DNA of 64,000 nt from Solobacterium moorei (lineage in GTDB: Bacteria; Bacillota_I; Bacilli_A; Erysipelotrichales; Erysipelotrichaceae): the NCBI RefSeq assembly GCF_036323475.1, contig NZ_AP028934.1:868001-932000 (forward strand). The letters run 5' to 3'. Of this stretch, positions 23,671 through 30,226 are shown one piece after another (within the stretch, counting starts at the first letter, position 1; each line of letters opens with the position of its first letter). The position numbers and the translations under genes were made by a program. The notes beneath the pieces are model-generated. The model searched no databases. It worked only from the letters and a program-made list of their open reading frames with translations, and had not been told where the DNA came from.

Positions 23671-24731
23671 TAGTCTCTAAGAGAATACCAATCAGTATAT
23701 TTTCTAAATGCAGAAGGGATTGCAAGTGATTGCAGTTCCTTTTTATTTGCGAGGTAGTAATGTTCATCTAATGTATGTTGGATTTCTGCTACCTTGATTT
23801 CATATGCACGCATGTGCCACTCAAGATGCGTAAAGATATGTTTTGCTTCAGGTAGGGTTGTAATCTTAAGGGGAGTAAACCCTAATGATTCAACATGACT
23901 AATCATTTCTGATTTTGTTAGATGTGCATCCACTCCAGGGAACTCATATAAACCTGCTAGAAGTCCTTTGTGAGGTCGCTTATGAACTAAAAAGGATTGA
24001 TCATCACGAATAATAAAGAGAGTACGCGCTAATATCTTTCTATCTTTTAAGGAAGAGCGATATGGGATGCTATCTGCCATCTGATTTTGATATGCGTAAC
24101 AGTTTTTATTGAGCGGACATTTTTTGCATTGGGGAGCACCGTTTGGTACACAGATAGTTTCACCAAGTTCCATGATACCTTGATTAAATGAGGCATAGTT
24201 AGGATTTAACTGTTTAGGACTGTAGAAATCATTGAGTTTTTCTTCGATCATTTCTTTTACCTTTGGTAAACGAATATCCTCTGTGATTCCGTAATATCTT
24301 GTTAGTACGCGTAGTACATTTCCATCAATTGCTGGTGCTGGAAGATTATATGCAATCGAAGCAATAGCACCGGCTGTATATGGACCGATACCTGGGAGTA
24401 TCTTTAGTAGTTCGAAGTCTTTCGGCAACTTACCATCATAATATTCCATCAAAAATATGGCACACTTTTTTAGATTTCTTGCACGACTATAATATCCAAG
24501 ACCTTCCCAAAGTCTCATCAGACGATCGTCATCGCAGTTAGCTAAGCTAGCTATATCAGGTAACTCATTTTTGAATGCAATATACTTTGGCTTAACAGCT
24601 TCAATACGTGTTTGTTGCAGCATAATCTCGCTTAACCAAACATCATAAGGATTGCCTGTATCACGCCAAGGCATACTGCGTTTGTTTTGGTCATACCATT
24701 GTGTTAACTTCTTGATATCTGTATTTTTCAT
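23670..24731 (-). CDS. mutY: A/G-specific adenine glycosylase
   Basis: A 353-residue base-excision repair enzyme that removes adenine mispaired with 8-oxoguanine. It has the MLQQTRIEAVKPKY segment with the catalytic Glu region, the helix-hairpin-helix LKILPGIGPYTAGAIAS (about 115) and the catalytic Asp in APAIDGNVLRV. The iron-sulfur cysteines follow in CVPNGAPQCKKCPLNKNC (about 195-212), and the C-terminal half is the NUDIX-like 8-oxoG recognition domain (HKRPHKGLLAGLYEFPG). The gene reads leftward from a symmetrical promoter shared with tRNA-Gly. There is no clear ribosome site, and the 5' leader would be short. Confidence 0.94.
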   Translation of the reverse strand: MKNTDIKKLTQWYDQNKRSMPWRDTGNPYDVWLSEIMLQQTRIEAVKPKYIAFKNELPDIASLANCDDDRLMRLWEGLGYYSRARNLKKCAIFLMEYYDGKLPKDFELLKILPGIGPYTAGAIASIAYNLPAPAIDGNVLRVLTRYYGITEDIRLPKVKEMIEEKLNDFYSPKQLNPNYASFNQGIMELGETICVPNGAPQCKKCPLNKNCYAYQNQMADSIPYRSSLKDRKILARTLFIIRDDQSFLVHKRPHKGLLAGLYEFPGVDAHLTKSEMISHVESLGFTPLKITTLPEAKHIFTHLEWHMRAYEIKVAEIQHTLDEHYYLANKKELQSLAIPSAFRKYTDWYSLRD

Positions 24732-24750
24732 CTGATTTATTTTAACAGAT

Positions 24751-24780
24751 ATTGTATGGGTTAGTCATTTTAGATACAAT
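24751..24780. promoter_or_regulatory. Symmetrical bidirectional promoter mutY / tRNA-Gly
   Basis: ATTGTAT (24751-24757) and ATACAAT (24774-24780) are perfect inverted repeats. Read rightward they give TTGTAT-17-TACAAT; read leftward they give the same pair of boxes for mutY. A TATAAT at 24780-24785 offers a second rightward -10. Confidence 0.55.
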
Positions 24781-24792
24781 ATAATCAAATAT

Positions 24793-24866
24793 GCGAGCAT
24801 AATTTAATGGTAGAATGCAACCTTCCCAAGGTTGATGTGCGGGTTCGATTCCCGTTGCTCGCTCCA
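24793..24866 (+). tRNA. tRNA-Gly (CCC)
   Basis: Cloverleaf with acceptor GCGAGCA pairing with TGCTCGC, and anticodon stem CAACC/GGTTG around the loop TTCCCAA (anticodon CCC). An encoded CCA follows at 24864-24866. Its 3' end is the integration site of prophage 2; the last two bases of CCA come from the phage side of the junction. Confidence 0.95.
24849..24864 (+). repeat. attL core, 16 bp
   Basis: TTCCCGTTGCTCGCTC covers the 3' half of the T arm and acceptor of tRNA-Gly and is repeated exactly at 51123-51138. Integration keeps the tRNA gene intact. Confidence 0.9.
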
Positions 24867-24871
24867 TATAG

Positions 24872-24900
24872 AAAAGACCCGCATAAATAGCGGGTTTTCT
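24872..24900. terminator. Bidirectional terminator at attL
   Basis: ACCCGC (24877-24882) pairs with GCGGGT (24890-24895), with A-rich sequence before and TTTTCTT after. It lies on the phage side of attL and can end tRNA-Gly transcripts and leftward integrase transcripts. Confidence 0.8.
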
Positions 24901-24908
24901 TATGTAAT

Positions 24909-24941
24909 GGTCAACTTTTGGTCAACTTTTGGTCAACTTTT
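24909..24941 (+). repeat. Integrase arm-type sites, left: three tandem GGTCAACTTTT
   Basis: Three perfect, contiguous 11-bp copies lie just behind the integrase stop codon, 45 bp from attL. The same motif occurs twice near attR (51011-51033) in the same orientation. This matches arm-type binding sites of the integrase N-terminal domain. Confidence 0.75.
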
Positions 24942-24950
24942 ACTCAATTT

Positions 24951-25985
24951 TTATGTTTTTATAGCATTAATTTTATCTATCAGTTCTTTATTTGTATCAC
25001 TTAGTAGATGCGTATATGTTTTTAAAGTTGTCTCAATATCTGCGTGACCTAATCGTTTTGACACCGCAACGATATTTACACCGTTATTGATTAAGATAGT
25101 AGCATGACTATGCCGAAGATCATGCAAACGTATATTTTTTACGCCTGATGCTTTAATTGCTTTTTTAAATTGCGTCTGTATTTGTGTAATTGACAGTCCG
25201 TGATTACCGCCAAATAAGTAACCATTGCCATTTAATAATGGTTGGATATCTTCTATCAATTTATCATCCAACTGAACAACTCTTGTTGCCTTTGTTTTGG
25301 TCGGTTTTAAGCCGTTTTTGTGGTGTTTTTGGCTTGCGTGGATATTTATCCATCCATCTTTAAAATCGCTCTTCTGTAACGCTATAGCCTCACCACGACG
25401 GCAACCAGTCCAAAATAAGAACTTGAAGAACAATTTATAAATTGGAATATCGACATATTTAATGAATTTGTTAAATTCATTTACAGTCCATATATCCATT
25501 TCTTTCATGATTTCTTCATCTGTTTTTTTGAAAGAGTGCAGAATTGAGGAAATATCATTTATATCATATATCATTGAGGCATATCTAAATACAGATTTAA
25601 CATAAGAAATAGTATGATTCTTAGTTGATGTTGAATACTCTGATTTTGAAAGCATATTGTACCAGTTGGCTAATTCTTTTTTGGTTATCTTTTTGATTGG
25701 AACATTCAAATATTCAGCAAAGCGTTTATTAAAACTTTCCCAGTGTTTTTCTATCATTGTTTTTGATGATTGATGATAACTTTCCCATTGATGTGCCATT
25801 TCTCTAAAAGTCAATTCTCCGGAAGTGTCTTGCGCCAATCGCTGTGCATCTGCTTCAGCATTTAAGGCATCTCTTTTCGTTTCAAAGCCACGTTTCTTTT
25901 TCCATGATATTTTTCCCGTAATTGGATTTTTTACTTTAAAAACGTAATACCAAAGCCCAGTAGGTTTATCTTTTGCGACGGACAT
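24951..25985 (-). CDS. int: Tyrosine-type phage integrase
   Basis: A 344-residue integrase. The N-terminal arm-binding domain (about 1-60, WYYVFKVKNPITGKISWKKK) is followed by a SAM-like core-binding domain (60-160) and the catalytic domain. The catalytic set is complete: Arg in TGCRRGEAIAL, Lys in the KTKATRVVQL hairpin, HDLRHSHAT, LGHADIETT, and Tyr in LKTYTHLL. It recombines attP with tRNA-Gly attB. It is the last gene of a leftward lysogeny operon, 28 bases behind the channel gene, with ribosome site AAGAAGG. The arm repeats lie directly behind its stop. Confidence 0.95.
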   Translation of the reverse strand: MSVAKDKPTGLWYYVFKVKNPITGKISWKKKRGFETKRDALNAEADAQRLAQDTSGELTFREMAHQWESYHQSSKTMIEKHWESFNKRFAEYLNVPIKKITKKELANWYNMLSKSEYSTSTKNHTISYVKSVFRYASMIYDINDISSILHSFKKTDEEIMKEMDIWTVNEFNKFIKYVDIPIYKLFFKFLFWTGCRRGEAIALQKSDFKDGWINIHASQKHHKNGLKPTKTKATRVVQLDDKLIEDIQPLLNGNGYLFGGNHGLSITQIQTQFKKAIKASGVKNIRLHDLRHSHATILINNGVNIVAVSKRLGHADIETTLKTYTHLLSDTNKELIDKINAIKT

Positions 25986-26013
25986 ATCTAACCTTCTTTC
26001 TTTGTTTATATAT

Positions 26014-26775
26014 TTATTCGTTATTTTTAGAATTCACACTTTTCATATATCCGGCGGTGATGATGCCTGCTGGCAATGCCACAATAGCAATGCCGAATAT
26101 AGATGAAACCATTGCGACCGCTCGTCCGATAGTCGTTGTTGGATAAATATCACCATATCCGACTGTTGTAAGACTAACGATTGCCCAGTATATTGCGTCA
26201 AAGAATGATTTGAACGAATCTGGTTCAACGTTAAATATTATCAAAGCAGAAATGAATACGTATGCTGCTGATAATGTGCCGACTGCCATGAGCGGCTCTT
26301 TTGATTGCTTAAACACATCAATAATAACTGATAATGATTTTGAATATTTTGCAGCACGCGCAACTTTGAAAACCTTTAATGCCCGTACCATTTTGAATGT
26401 TCTCATCATTCTGAATATTTTAAGTAATTTAAATGAATCATTGAGTGATGTCAAAGATGGAATGATTGACAGCAGATCCATGATAGCCATTGGTGTAAAT
26501 GGGTATTTTATAAAAGAAAGTAGTGAATGTGATTTATCTCTAATATCTGCGGTAATCCATCGTAAAAGATAGTCGATTATGAAAATAACTACGGTAATTT
26601 TATCAATAAATATTAAAATATGAGTATCGTTTTTGAATAAAAGCGGAACTATACTAACAAAAATTACGATCATCATAAATAAATCGTATGCGTCGAAATC
26701 CGGAATATTATCACCGGTTGTATCTACGACATCAACTAATTCAAAAAGTCTTTGCCGCCATTTTGAATAATTCAT
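26014..26775 (-). CDS. Voltage-gated K+ channel encoded in the lysogeny operon
   Basis: A 253-residue six-helix channel of the Kv/KvAP type without a cytoplasmic RCK domain. Helices S1-S3 lie at about 28-110. S4 is the Arg/Lys-rich LKIFRMMRTFKMVRALKVFK with basic residues every third position. S5 is about 160-180, the pore loop has the K+ selectivity filter TTVGYGD, and S6 is SIFGIAIVALPAGIITAGY. It starts 2 bases behind the repressor stop with ribosome site AAGGAAG, so it should be expressed in lysogens. The function in the phage is unknown; superinfection exclusion or another conversion effect on membrane potential is an inference. Confidence 0.9.
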   Translation of the reverse strand: MNYSKWRQRLFELVDVVDTTGDNIPDFDAYDLFMMIVIFVSIVPLLFKNDTHILIFIDKITVVIFIIDYLLRWITADIRDKSHSLLSFIKYPFTPMAIMDLLSIIPSLTSLNDSFKLLKIFRMMRTFKMVRALKVFKVARAAKYSKSLSVIIDVFKQSKEPLMAVGTLSAAYVFISALIIFNVEPDSFKSFFDAIYWAIVSLTTVGYGDIYPTTTIGRAVAMVSSIFGIAIVALPAGIITAGYMKSVNSKNNE

Positions 26776-26777
26776 AA

Positions 26778-27464
26778 TTAATACTTCCTTCTTGATTCGA
26801 CGACTTTACCAATGATTGTTACCGGTTTATCTTTTATGTCTGCAAAACTAAAAAACATTGGTGCGTATTCTGGATTGAGTGAATGGAGAATGATTCCATC
26901 ATTGCGTTTAAATAGTTTCTTACAGCACGCTTCGTCACCGTTTACTTTCGCGATGACAATATCACCGTTATTTGCATCACTTTGGCTTCTGACGATAACG
27001 ATATCATTTTCATTAAATTCTGGTTGCATTGAATCACCTTTGATGCGTAACGCCAAGAACAATCCTGACTTTGCTAATTTAGGATCAATTTCTTCCCATT
27101 CATCCGGATCATCATAATTTATATCTTCAATCGCCAAATTAGGGATGCCGGCACGGCTGAATCCACGTATAGGAATAAGGGATCCTTTTTTTATTTTCTC
27201 TTCCCAATCCTGACCAAAATAAGACATAGCCATAGAAGCATTTTCATCGGTTGAATAAGATGGTGATTTATCGTCGGAATATCCTTGCAACCACAAAATA
27301 TTCACAGAGAAATAATCAGCTATTTTCTTTAATTTTTCATACTTTGGGGATGATTTTCCGCGTTTCCAATCACTGAATGTCGAAGGCGGAATTCCAGTTG
27401 CTTTTGCAACATCAGAACTTTTTACAGAAAACATTTGAAGCAATTCTAAATATCTATCATACAT
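26778..27464 (-). CDS. CI/LexA-like phage repressor with S24 peptidase domain
   Basis: A 228-residue repressor. The XRE HTH lies at about residues 12-55 (SSDVAKATGIPPSTFSDWKR) and the linker holds SRAGIPN, whose Ala-Gly is a likely self-cleavage site. The LexA-like S24 domain carries the Ser in GDSMQPEF and the Lys in VIAKVNGDE. It should bind the operators at 27477-27652 and be inactivated on RecA activation. I prefer ATG 27464 (purine tract 9 bases before) over the GTG at 27476. Its HTH closely resembles that of the Cro-like protein at 27669. Confidence 0.9.
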   Translation of the reverse strand: MYDRYLELLQMFSVKSSDVAKATGIPPSTFSDWKRGKSSPKYEKLKKIADYFSVNILWLQGYSDDKSPSYSTDENASMAMSYFGQDWEEKIKKGSLIPIRGFSRAGIPNLAIEDINYDDPDEWEEIDPKLAKSGLFLALRIKGDSMQPEFNENDIVIVRSQSDANNGDIVIAKVNGDEACCKKLFKRNDGIILHSLNPEYAPMFFSFADIKDKPVTIIGKVVESRRKY

Positions 27465-27508
27465 ATATGTTCTCACTTTCTAAAATTTAGAAAACCGAAA
27501 AATATGCG

Positions 27509-27537
27509 TTGACAATTTAGAAATCCCAATTTATAGT
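27509..27537 (+). promoter_or_regulatory. Rightward early promoter (PR-like)
   Basis: TTGACA (27509-27514), a 17-base spacer and TATAGT (27532-27537). An operator-like TTTAGAAATCCC lies in the spacer. Confidence 0.7.
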
Positions 27538-27601
27538 AATTATGTAGTTAGGAAATCTAAATAAAACGCCAGTTAAACTATGTAATATCTTTCGCAAATT
27601 T

Positions 27602-27631
27602 ATTATATATAGGATTTCCTAATTACGTCAA
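27602..27631 (-). promoter_or_regulatory. Leftward promoter candidate for the repressor operon
   Basis: On the minus strand TTGACG (27631-27626), an 18-base spacer and TATAAT (27607-27602), with an operator-like site in the spacer. It faces the rightward promoter. A weaker back-to-back alternative, TTGGGA-17-CATATT, lies near 27500-27530. Confidence 0.55.
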
Positions 27632-27668
27632 TAAATAATAAGAAATTCCTAAAAAAGGGGGTGAAGAG

Positions 27669-27878
27669 GTGCAACCAGATTATGAAAAATTTGAACAATT
27701 GCTGAAACAACGAAATATTTCGGTTTCAACGATTTCTGCTGAAACAGGAATCCCGGGCAGTACATTCAGCGATTGGAAAAAAGGAAAAAGCTATCCTAAA
27801 GTGCCGAAGTTCTATAAGATAGCAAATTATTTCGGGGTTTCAATGGAAGCGCTGTTAAGTGATTCTATGGAAGTTTAA
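27669..27878 (+). CDS. Cro-like XRE repressor
   Basis: A 69-residue single-domain HTH protein. ISAETGIPGSTFSDWKKGKS is nearly the same recognition region as GIPPSTFSDWKRGKSSPK of the divergent repressor, so both should read the same operators. The GTG start at 27669 follows a strong GGGGGTGA ribosome site. It is the first rightward gene of prophage 2, in the classic Cro position. Confidence 0.85.
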   Translation: MQPDYEKFEQLLKQRNISVSTISAETGIPGSTFSDWKKGKSYPKVPKFYKIANYFGVSMEALLSDSMEV

Positions 27879-27893
27879 AGGAAGGGATGAAAA

Positions 27894-28172
27894 ATGCGAT
27901 TACACAGCAACGCTGAACTTGTCAGAATGCCTTATCTAAAGAAAACGGATGTCGGAAGATTGTCCGGTTATACGAGAAAAGACTTAGATACATTGTTTAA
28001 TAAGGCACAGGAAATTGACAAACAAGAATTAGGCATCAATTACATTTTTTCTTACAAAGTAAGAACGAAAACCGTTGCAAAATTAATTGGATACACGCTG
28101 AAAGAATTATTGAATATGTACCCGGAACAAAAGAAAAACGCTCCGTCCGTCGAAAGTAAGAGCGCTCAATAG
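27894..28172 (+). CDS. Small early protein with an internal duplication
   Basis: A 92-residue protein with two similar halves: TDVGRLSGYTRKDLDTLF (about residues 19-36) and TKTVAKLIGYTLKELLNMY (about 59-77). Each looks like a short helix-turn-helix or excisionase-like helical unit. The function is unknown; the position after cro would fit an excisionase, antirepressor or early regulator. Ribosome site GGAAGGGATG before the ATG. Confidence 0.6.
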   Translation: MRLHSNAELVRMPYLKKTDVGRLSGYTRKDLDTLFNKAQEIDKQELGINYIFSYKVRTKTVAKLIGYTLKELLNMYPEQKKNAPSVESKSAQ

Positions 28173-28224
28173 TGGCTGATTAAAGCCACTCTCATTATAT
28201 CAAATAGAAAGTTGAGAGTAAAAC

Positions 28225-28335
28225 ATGAAATTAAAAAAGAACTTAATTAATACGCTTGAAGAAATAGCATTACTTGCAATGTTTATATGCATTTTTGTAA
28301 AAGCGTTTTTATTCTTGGTGGGTATCGACCTATGA
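28225..28335 (+). CDS. 36-residue membrane peptide
   Basis: ATG 28225 to TGA 28335. A basic start (MKLKKNLINTLEEI) precedes one hydrophobic helix (ALLAMFICIFVKAFLFLVG). The stop overlaps the next start as ATGA, which supports real translation. The function is unknown. Confidence 0.45.
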   Translation: MKLKKNLINTLEEIALLAMFICIFVKAFLFLVGIDL

Positions 28336-28511
28336 ATGAGTTAATCAGAAATAAGCTTCGCAGATTAAAGGGACTGCCAACCGAAAAAATTAGTACAGAA
28401 GGAGTTGTTATCCTGAATGATGAGCAAGCAGAAGCTGCATTTCAATTCGAATTATCGAGGCTGGAGCAATTCAAACGCAAAGTTAATGAAATGAGTGATC
28501 AATGTGATTAA
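28332..28511 (+). CDS. Small helical early protein
   Basis: A 59-residue charged protein (IRNKLRRLKGLPTEKIS, then EQAEAAFQFELSRLEQFKRK), probably two helices. ATG 28332 is coupled to the membrane peptide upstream. Longer in-frame versions would overlap that peptide and lack a ribosome site. The function is unknown. Confidence 0.5.
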   Translation: MNELIRNKLRRLKGLPTEKISTEGVVILNDEQAEAAFQFELSRLEQFKRKVNEMSDQCD

Positions 28512-28716
28512 GCAACGCTTTGATTGCCAGCAATGCACTAGATGGAATGAAGAAACACAATGTTGCCCACCAATTAAAGCAGGGTACAGGGTGTTTGAAG
28601 TTAAGAATGAATGCTTACAATGCAAGTTTTATCAAACAAAAAAACAATTAGAACAGTTGAAACTGTTGATAGGAGAAAAAGAATATGAAGAAACAAGTGA
28701 CACTAGAAGAATATGA
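28495..28716 (+). CDS. Cysteine-rich zinc-finger-like early protein
   Basis: A 73-residue protein with three Cys groups, DCQQCTRW, TQCCPP and ECLQCKFY, a pattern expected for a small zinc-binding domain. The start is GTG 28495 or GTG 28504, overlapping the preceding gene; its 3' end overlaps the next gene by 32 bases. The function is unknown. Confidence 0.5.
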   Translation: MINVIKQRFDCQQCTRWNEETQCCPPIKAGYRVFEVKNECLQCKFYQTKKQLEQLKLLIGEKEYEETSDTRRI

Positions 28717-28867
28717 AAATCAATCTGCAAGAGATGCCATTGTCGAACGTACAGCTTCTCAGATATACAGAATTTTAGAAAAAAAGGAGCTTACATATCG
28801 GGAAGTATTACGTTCGCTTGCAGGGGCGAGAACACTAGCTGCAACCAATGCAAAACTAAATAAATAG
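28685..28867 (+). CDS. Small early protein
   Basis: A 60-residue helical protein (KKQVTLEEYENQSARDAIVE, then YREVLRSLAGARTLAA). ATG 28685 has the ribosome site TAGGAG. The last 33 bases form the left arm of a long inverted repeat whose right arm lies behind the gene. The function is unknown. Confidence 0.5.
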   Translation: MKKQVTLEEYENQSARDAIVERTASQIYRILEKKELTYREVLRSLAGARTLAATNAKLNK

Positions 28868-28913
28868 AAAGGCGATAACTGGTCTAACGCTTACGCATTG
28901 GTTGCACTAGACC
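28835..28913 (+). promoter_or_regulatory. Long inverted repeat with competing hairpin before the replication gene
   Basis: CTAG-c-TGCAACCAATGC (28835-28851) pairs with GCATTGGTTGCACTAG (28895-28910): 16 base pairs with one bulged base, enclosing 43 bases. A second hairpin GGTCTA (28881-28886) / TAGACC (28908-28913) uses part of the same right arm, so the two cannot form together. It could be an RNA switch, a protein-binding site or part of a replication origin. Confidence 0.6.
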
Positions 28914-28977
28914 GCTTTAAAAGAAAGGATATGTCACAGAAAATACAAACTAATTGTAAGTGTGGCAAAGGACATAT

Positions 28978-29829
28978 ATGAAACAAGGTTTTATTAAGAT
29001 AGACCGCCAGATATTGGAATGGCGCTATCACGATTGCTACTATGCATTCACGATATGGATGCATGTATTGCTTTTAGCAAATTGGACCGATGGTTACTTT
29101 AAAGGGCGAAAAGTAAAGAGAGGTGAATTGATAACGTCAATCAATAATCTGATGCTCGTAACCGGCATTAAATCAGATAACACAATCCGCAAGTGGCTAA
29201 AAATATTTGAAAATGAAAAGATGATTACATTAAAATCTACAAACAAATATACGCACATAAGCATAGTAAATTACGACAAATTTCAAGATGTTGGCGAAAC
29301 CCTTGCGGAACTAAATGCGCAACAAACTGCGGAACAAGGTGCGTATCAAACTGCGGAACAAAGTGCGGACAATATAAGAATAATAAGAAATATAAGAAGT
29401 AAAGAAGATATAAATACTACTTGTCCGGAGCAAACTTCGTTCGCATCTGAACAGGCAACCGGATTACCACCTTTAATTCTGAAAGATGGTTCTCGGTTTC
29501 ACATTTCAGAAAATCATCTAAACGAATTCGTGGATGCTTATCCAGGCGTGGACGTACGCGATCAGATTATGAAGATGAGCCAGTGGCTTAAAACTAATCC
29601 AACGAAGCGGAAGACGAAGAATGGAATCATGCGATTTATCAATTCTTGGATTGCACGTTCAGAACGAGAAACGATTAACGCTTCACAATCATCAACAAAA
29701 ATATCAATGCCGGAATATATCCGACAACAAGAAGCAGGAACTCTACCAGAAGGCACACCAGCTTCAAAGGAACTTATTGAAAGAATGCAGAAGCTGCAGA
29801 AGGAAGGATTAGAACATGTCGGAGATTAA
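28978..29829 (+). CDS. Phage replication protein (replisome organiser-like)
   Basis: A 283-residue protein. The N-terminal winged-helix-like region (about 1-100: MKQGFIKIDRQILEW, FTIWMHVLLLANW, RKVKRGELITSINNL) is typical of phage replication initiation or replisome-organiser proteins. A low-complexity Gln/Ala linker with AEQGAYQTAEQSAD follows, then a DnaD/DUF-like C-terminal domain (VDVRDQIMKMSQWLKTNPTK). I chose ATG 28978 (AAAGGA ribosome site) rather than the upstream in-frame GTG. It probably loads host replication proteins at the phage origin. No helicase or primase gene is visible, so host enzymes are needed. Confidence 0.75.
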   Translation: MKQGFIKIDRQILEWRYHDCYYAFTIWMHVLLLANWTDGYFKGRKVKRGELITSINNLMLVTGIKSDNTIRKWLKIFENEKMITLKSTNKYTHISIVNYDKFQDVGETLAELNAQQTAEQGAYQTAEQSADNIRIIRNIRSKEDINTTCPEQTSFASEQATGLPPLILKDGSRFHISENHLNEFVDAYPGVDVRDQIMKMSQWLKTNPTKRKTKNGIMRFINSWIARSERETINASQSSTKISMPEYIRQQEAGTLPEGTPASKELIERMQKLQKEGLEHVGD

Positions 29830-30226
29830 ACAAAGAGCATTGGAAAAGATGAATGAAGAGATGAATCAAAAACATTCACGGTCAATAGATCCTATTCACA
29901 ATTGGCTTTGTGAACAGGAAGACGATGATTTATTCGAGAAGATATGCCAGGATGGCAAAACAATTAAAGCAGCGCTTGAATACTGCGCTAATAATGCATA
30001 TAAGAGCAAAGAAAACAATTGTGCAATGATTGCTGACTCGGTTGTGTTTGGTTGGGTTGTAGATTACTTCAATTCAGACCTTAAAGAAGTCAAATCAAGT
30101 GTTACAGCATCGGTGACTACAAGCAATGACAAGAAACCTGTAGCAAAGAAACAATCGCCTAAAATCGATGTTAAAACGAATCATAAGAAGGCATATTTTG
30201 AAAGGATTAATCTTTTTGAATTATGA
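29816..30226 (+). CDS. PcfK-like protein
   Basis: A 136-residue protein resembling PcfK of the conjugative plasmid pCF10: an acidic LCEQEDDDLFEKICQDGKTI segment, KAALEYCANNAYK and a conserved NCAMIADSVVFGWVVDYF core (about 65-85), followed by a basic Lys-rich tail. It is coupled to a PcfJ-like gene, the same gene pair as in plasmids and other phages. The molecular role is unknown. Confidence 0.75.
   Translation: MSEIKQRALEKMNEEMNQKHSRSIDPIHNWLCEQEDDDLFEKICQDGKTIKAALEYCANNAYKSKENNCAMIADSVVFGWVVDYFNSDLKEVKSSVTASVTTSNDKKPVAKKQSPKIDVKTNHKKAYFERINLFEL

Larger units (their letters stand above)
27465..27668. promoter_or_regulatory. Lysis-lysogeny switch region with five operator-like sites
   Basis: The repeated motif TTAGRAATC/TTTAGAAA occurs as a 17-bp palindrome TTTCTAAA-A-TTTAGAAA (27477-27493), TTTAGAAATCCC (27516-27527), TTAGGAAATCTAA (27548-27560), AGGATTTCCTAA (27611-27622) and GAAATTCCTAA (27642-27652). 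A rightward promoter overlaps the second site and a leftward promoter overlaps the fourth. The repressor and Cro-like genes diverge from here. Confidence 0.75.
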
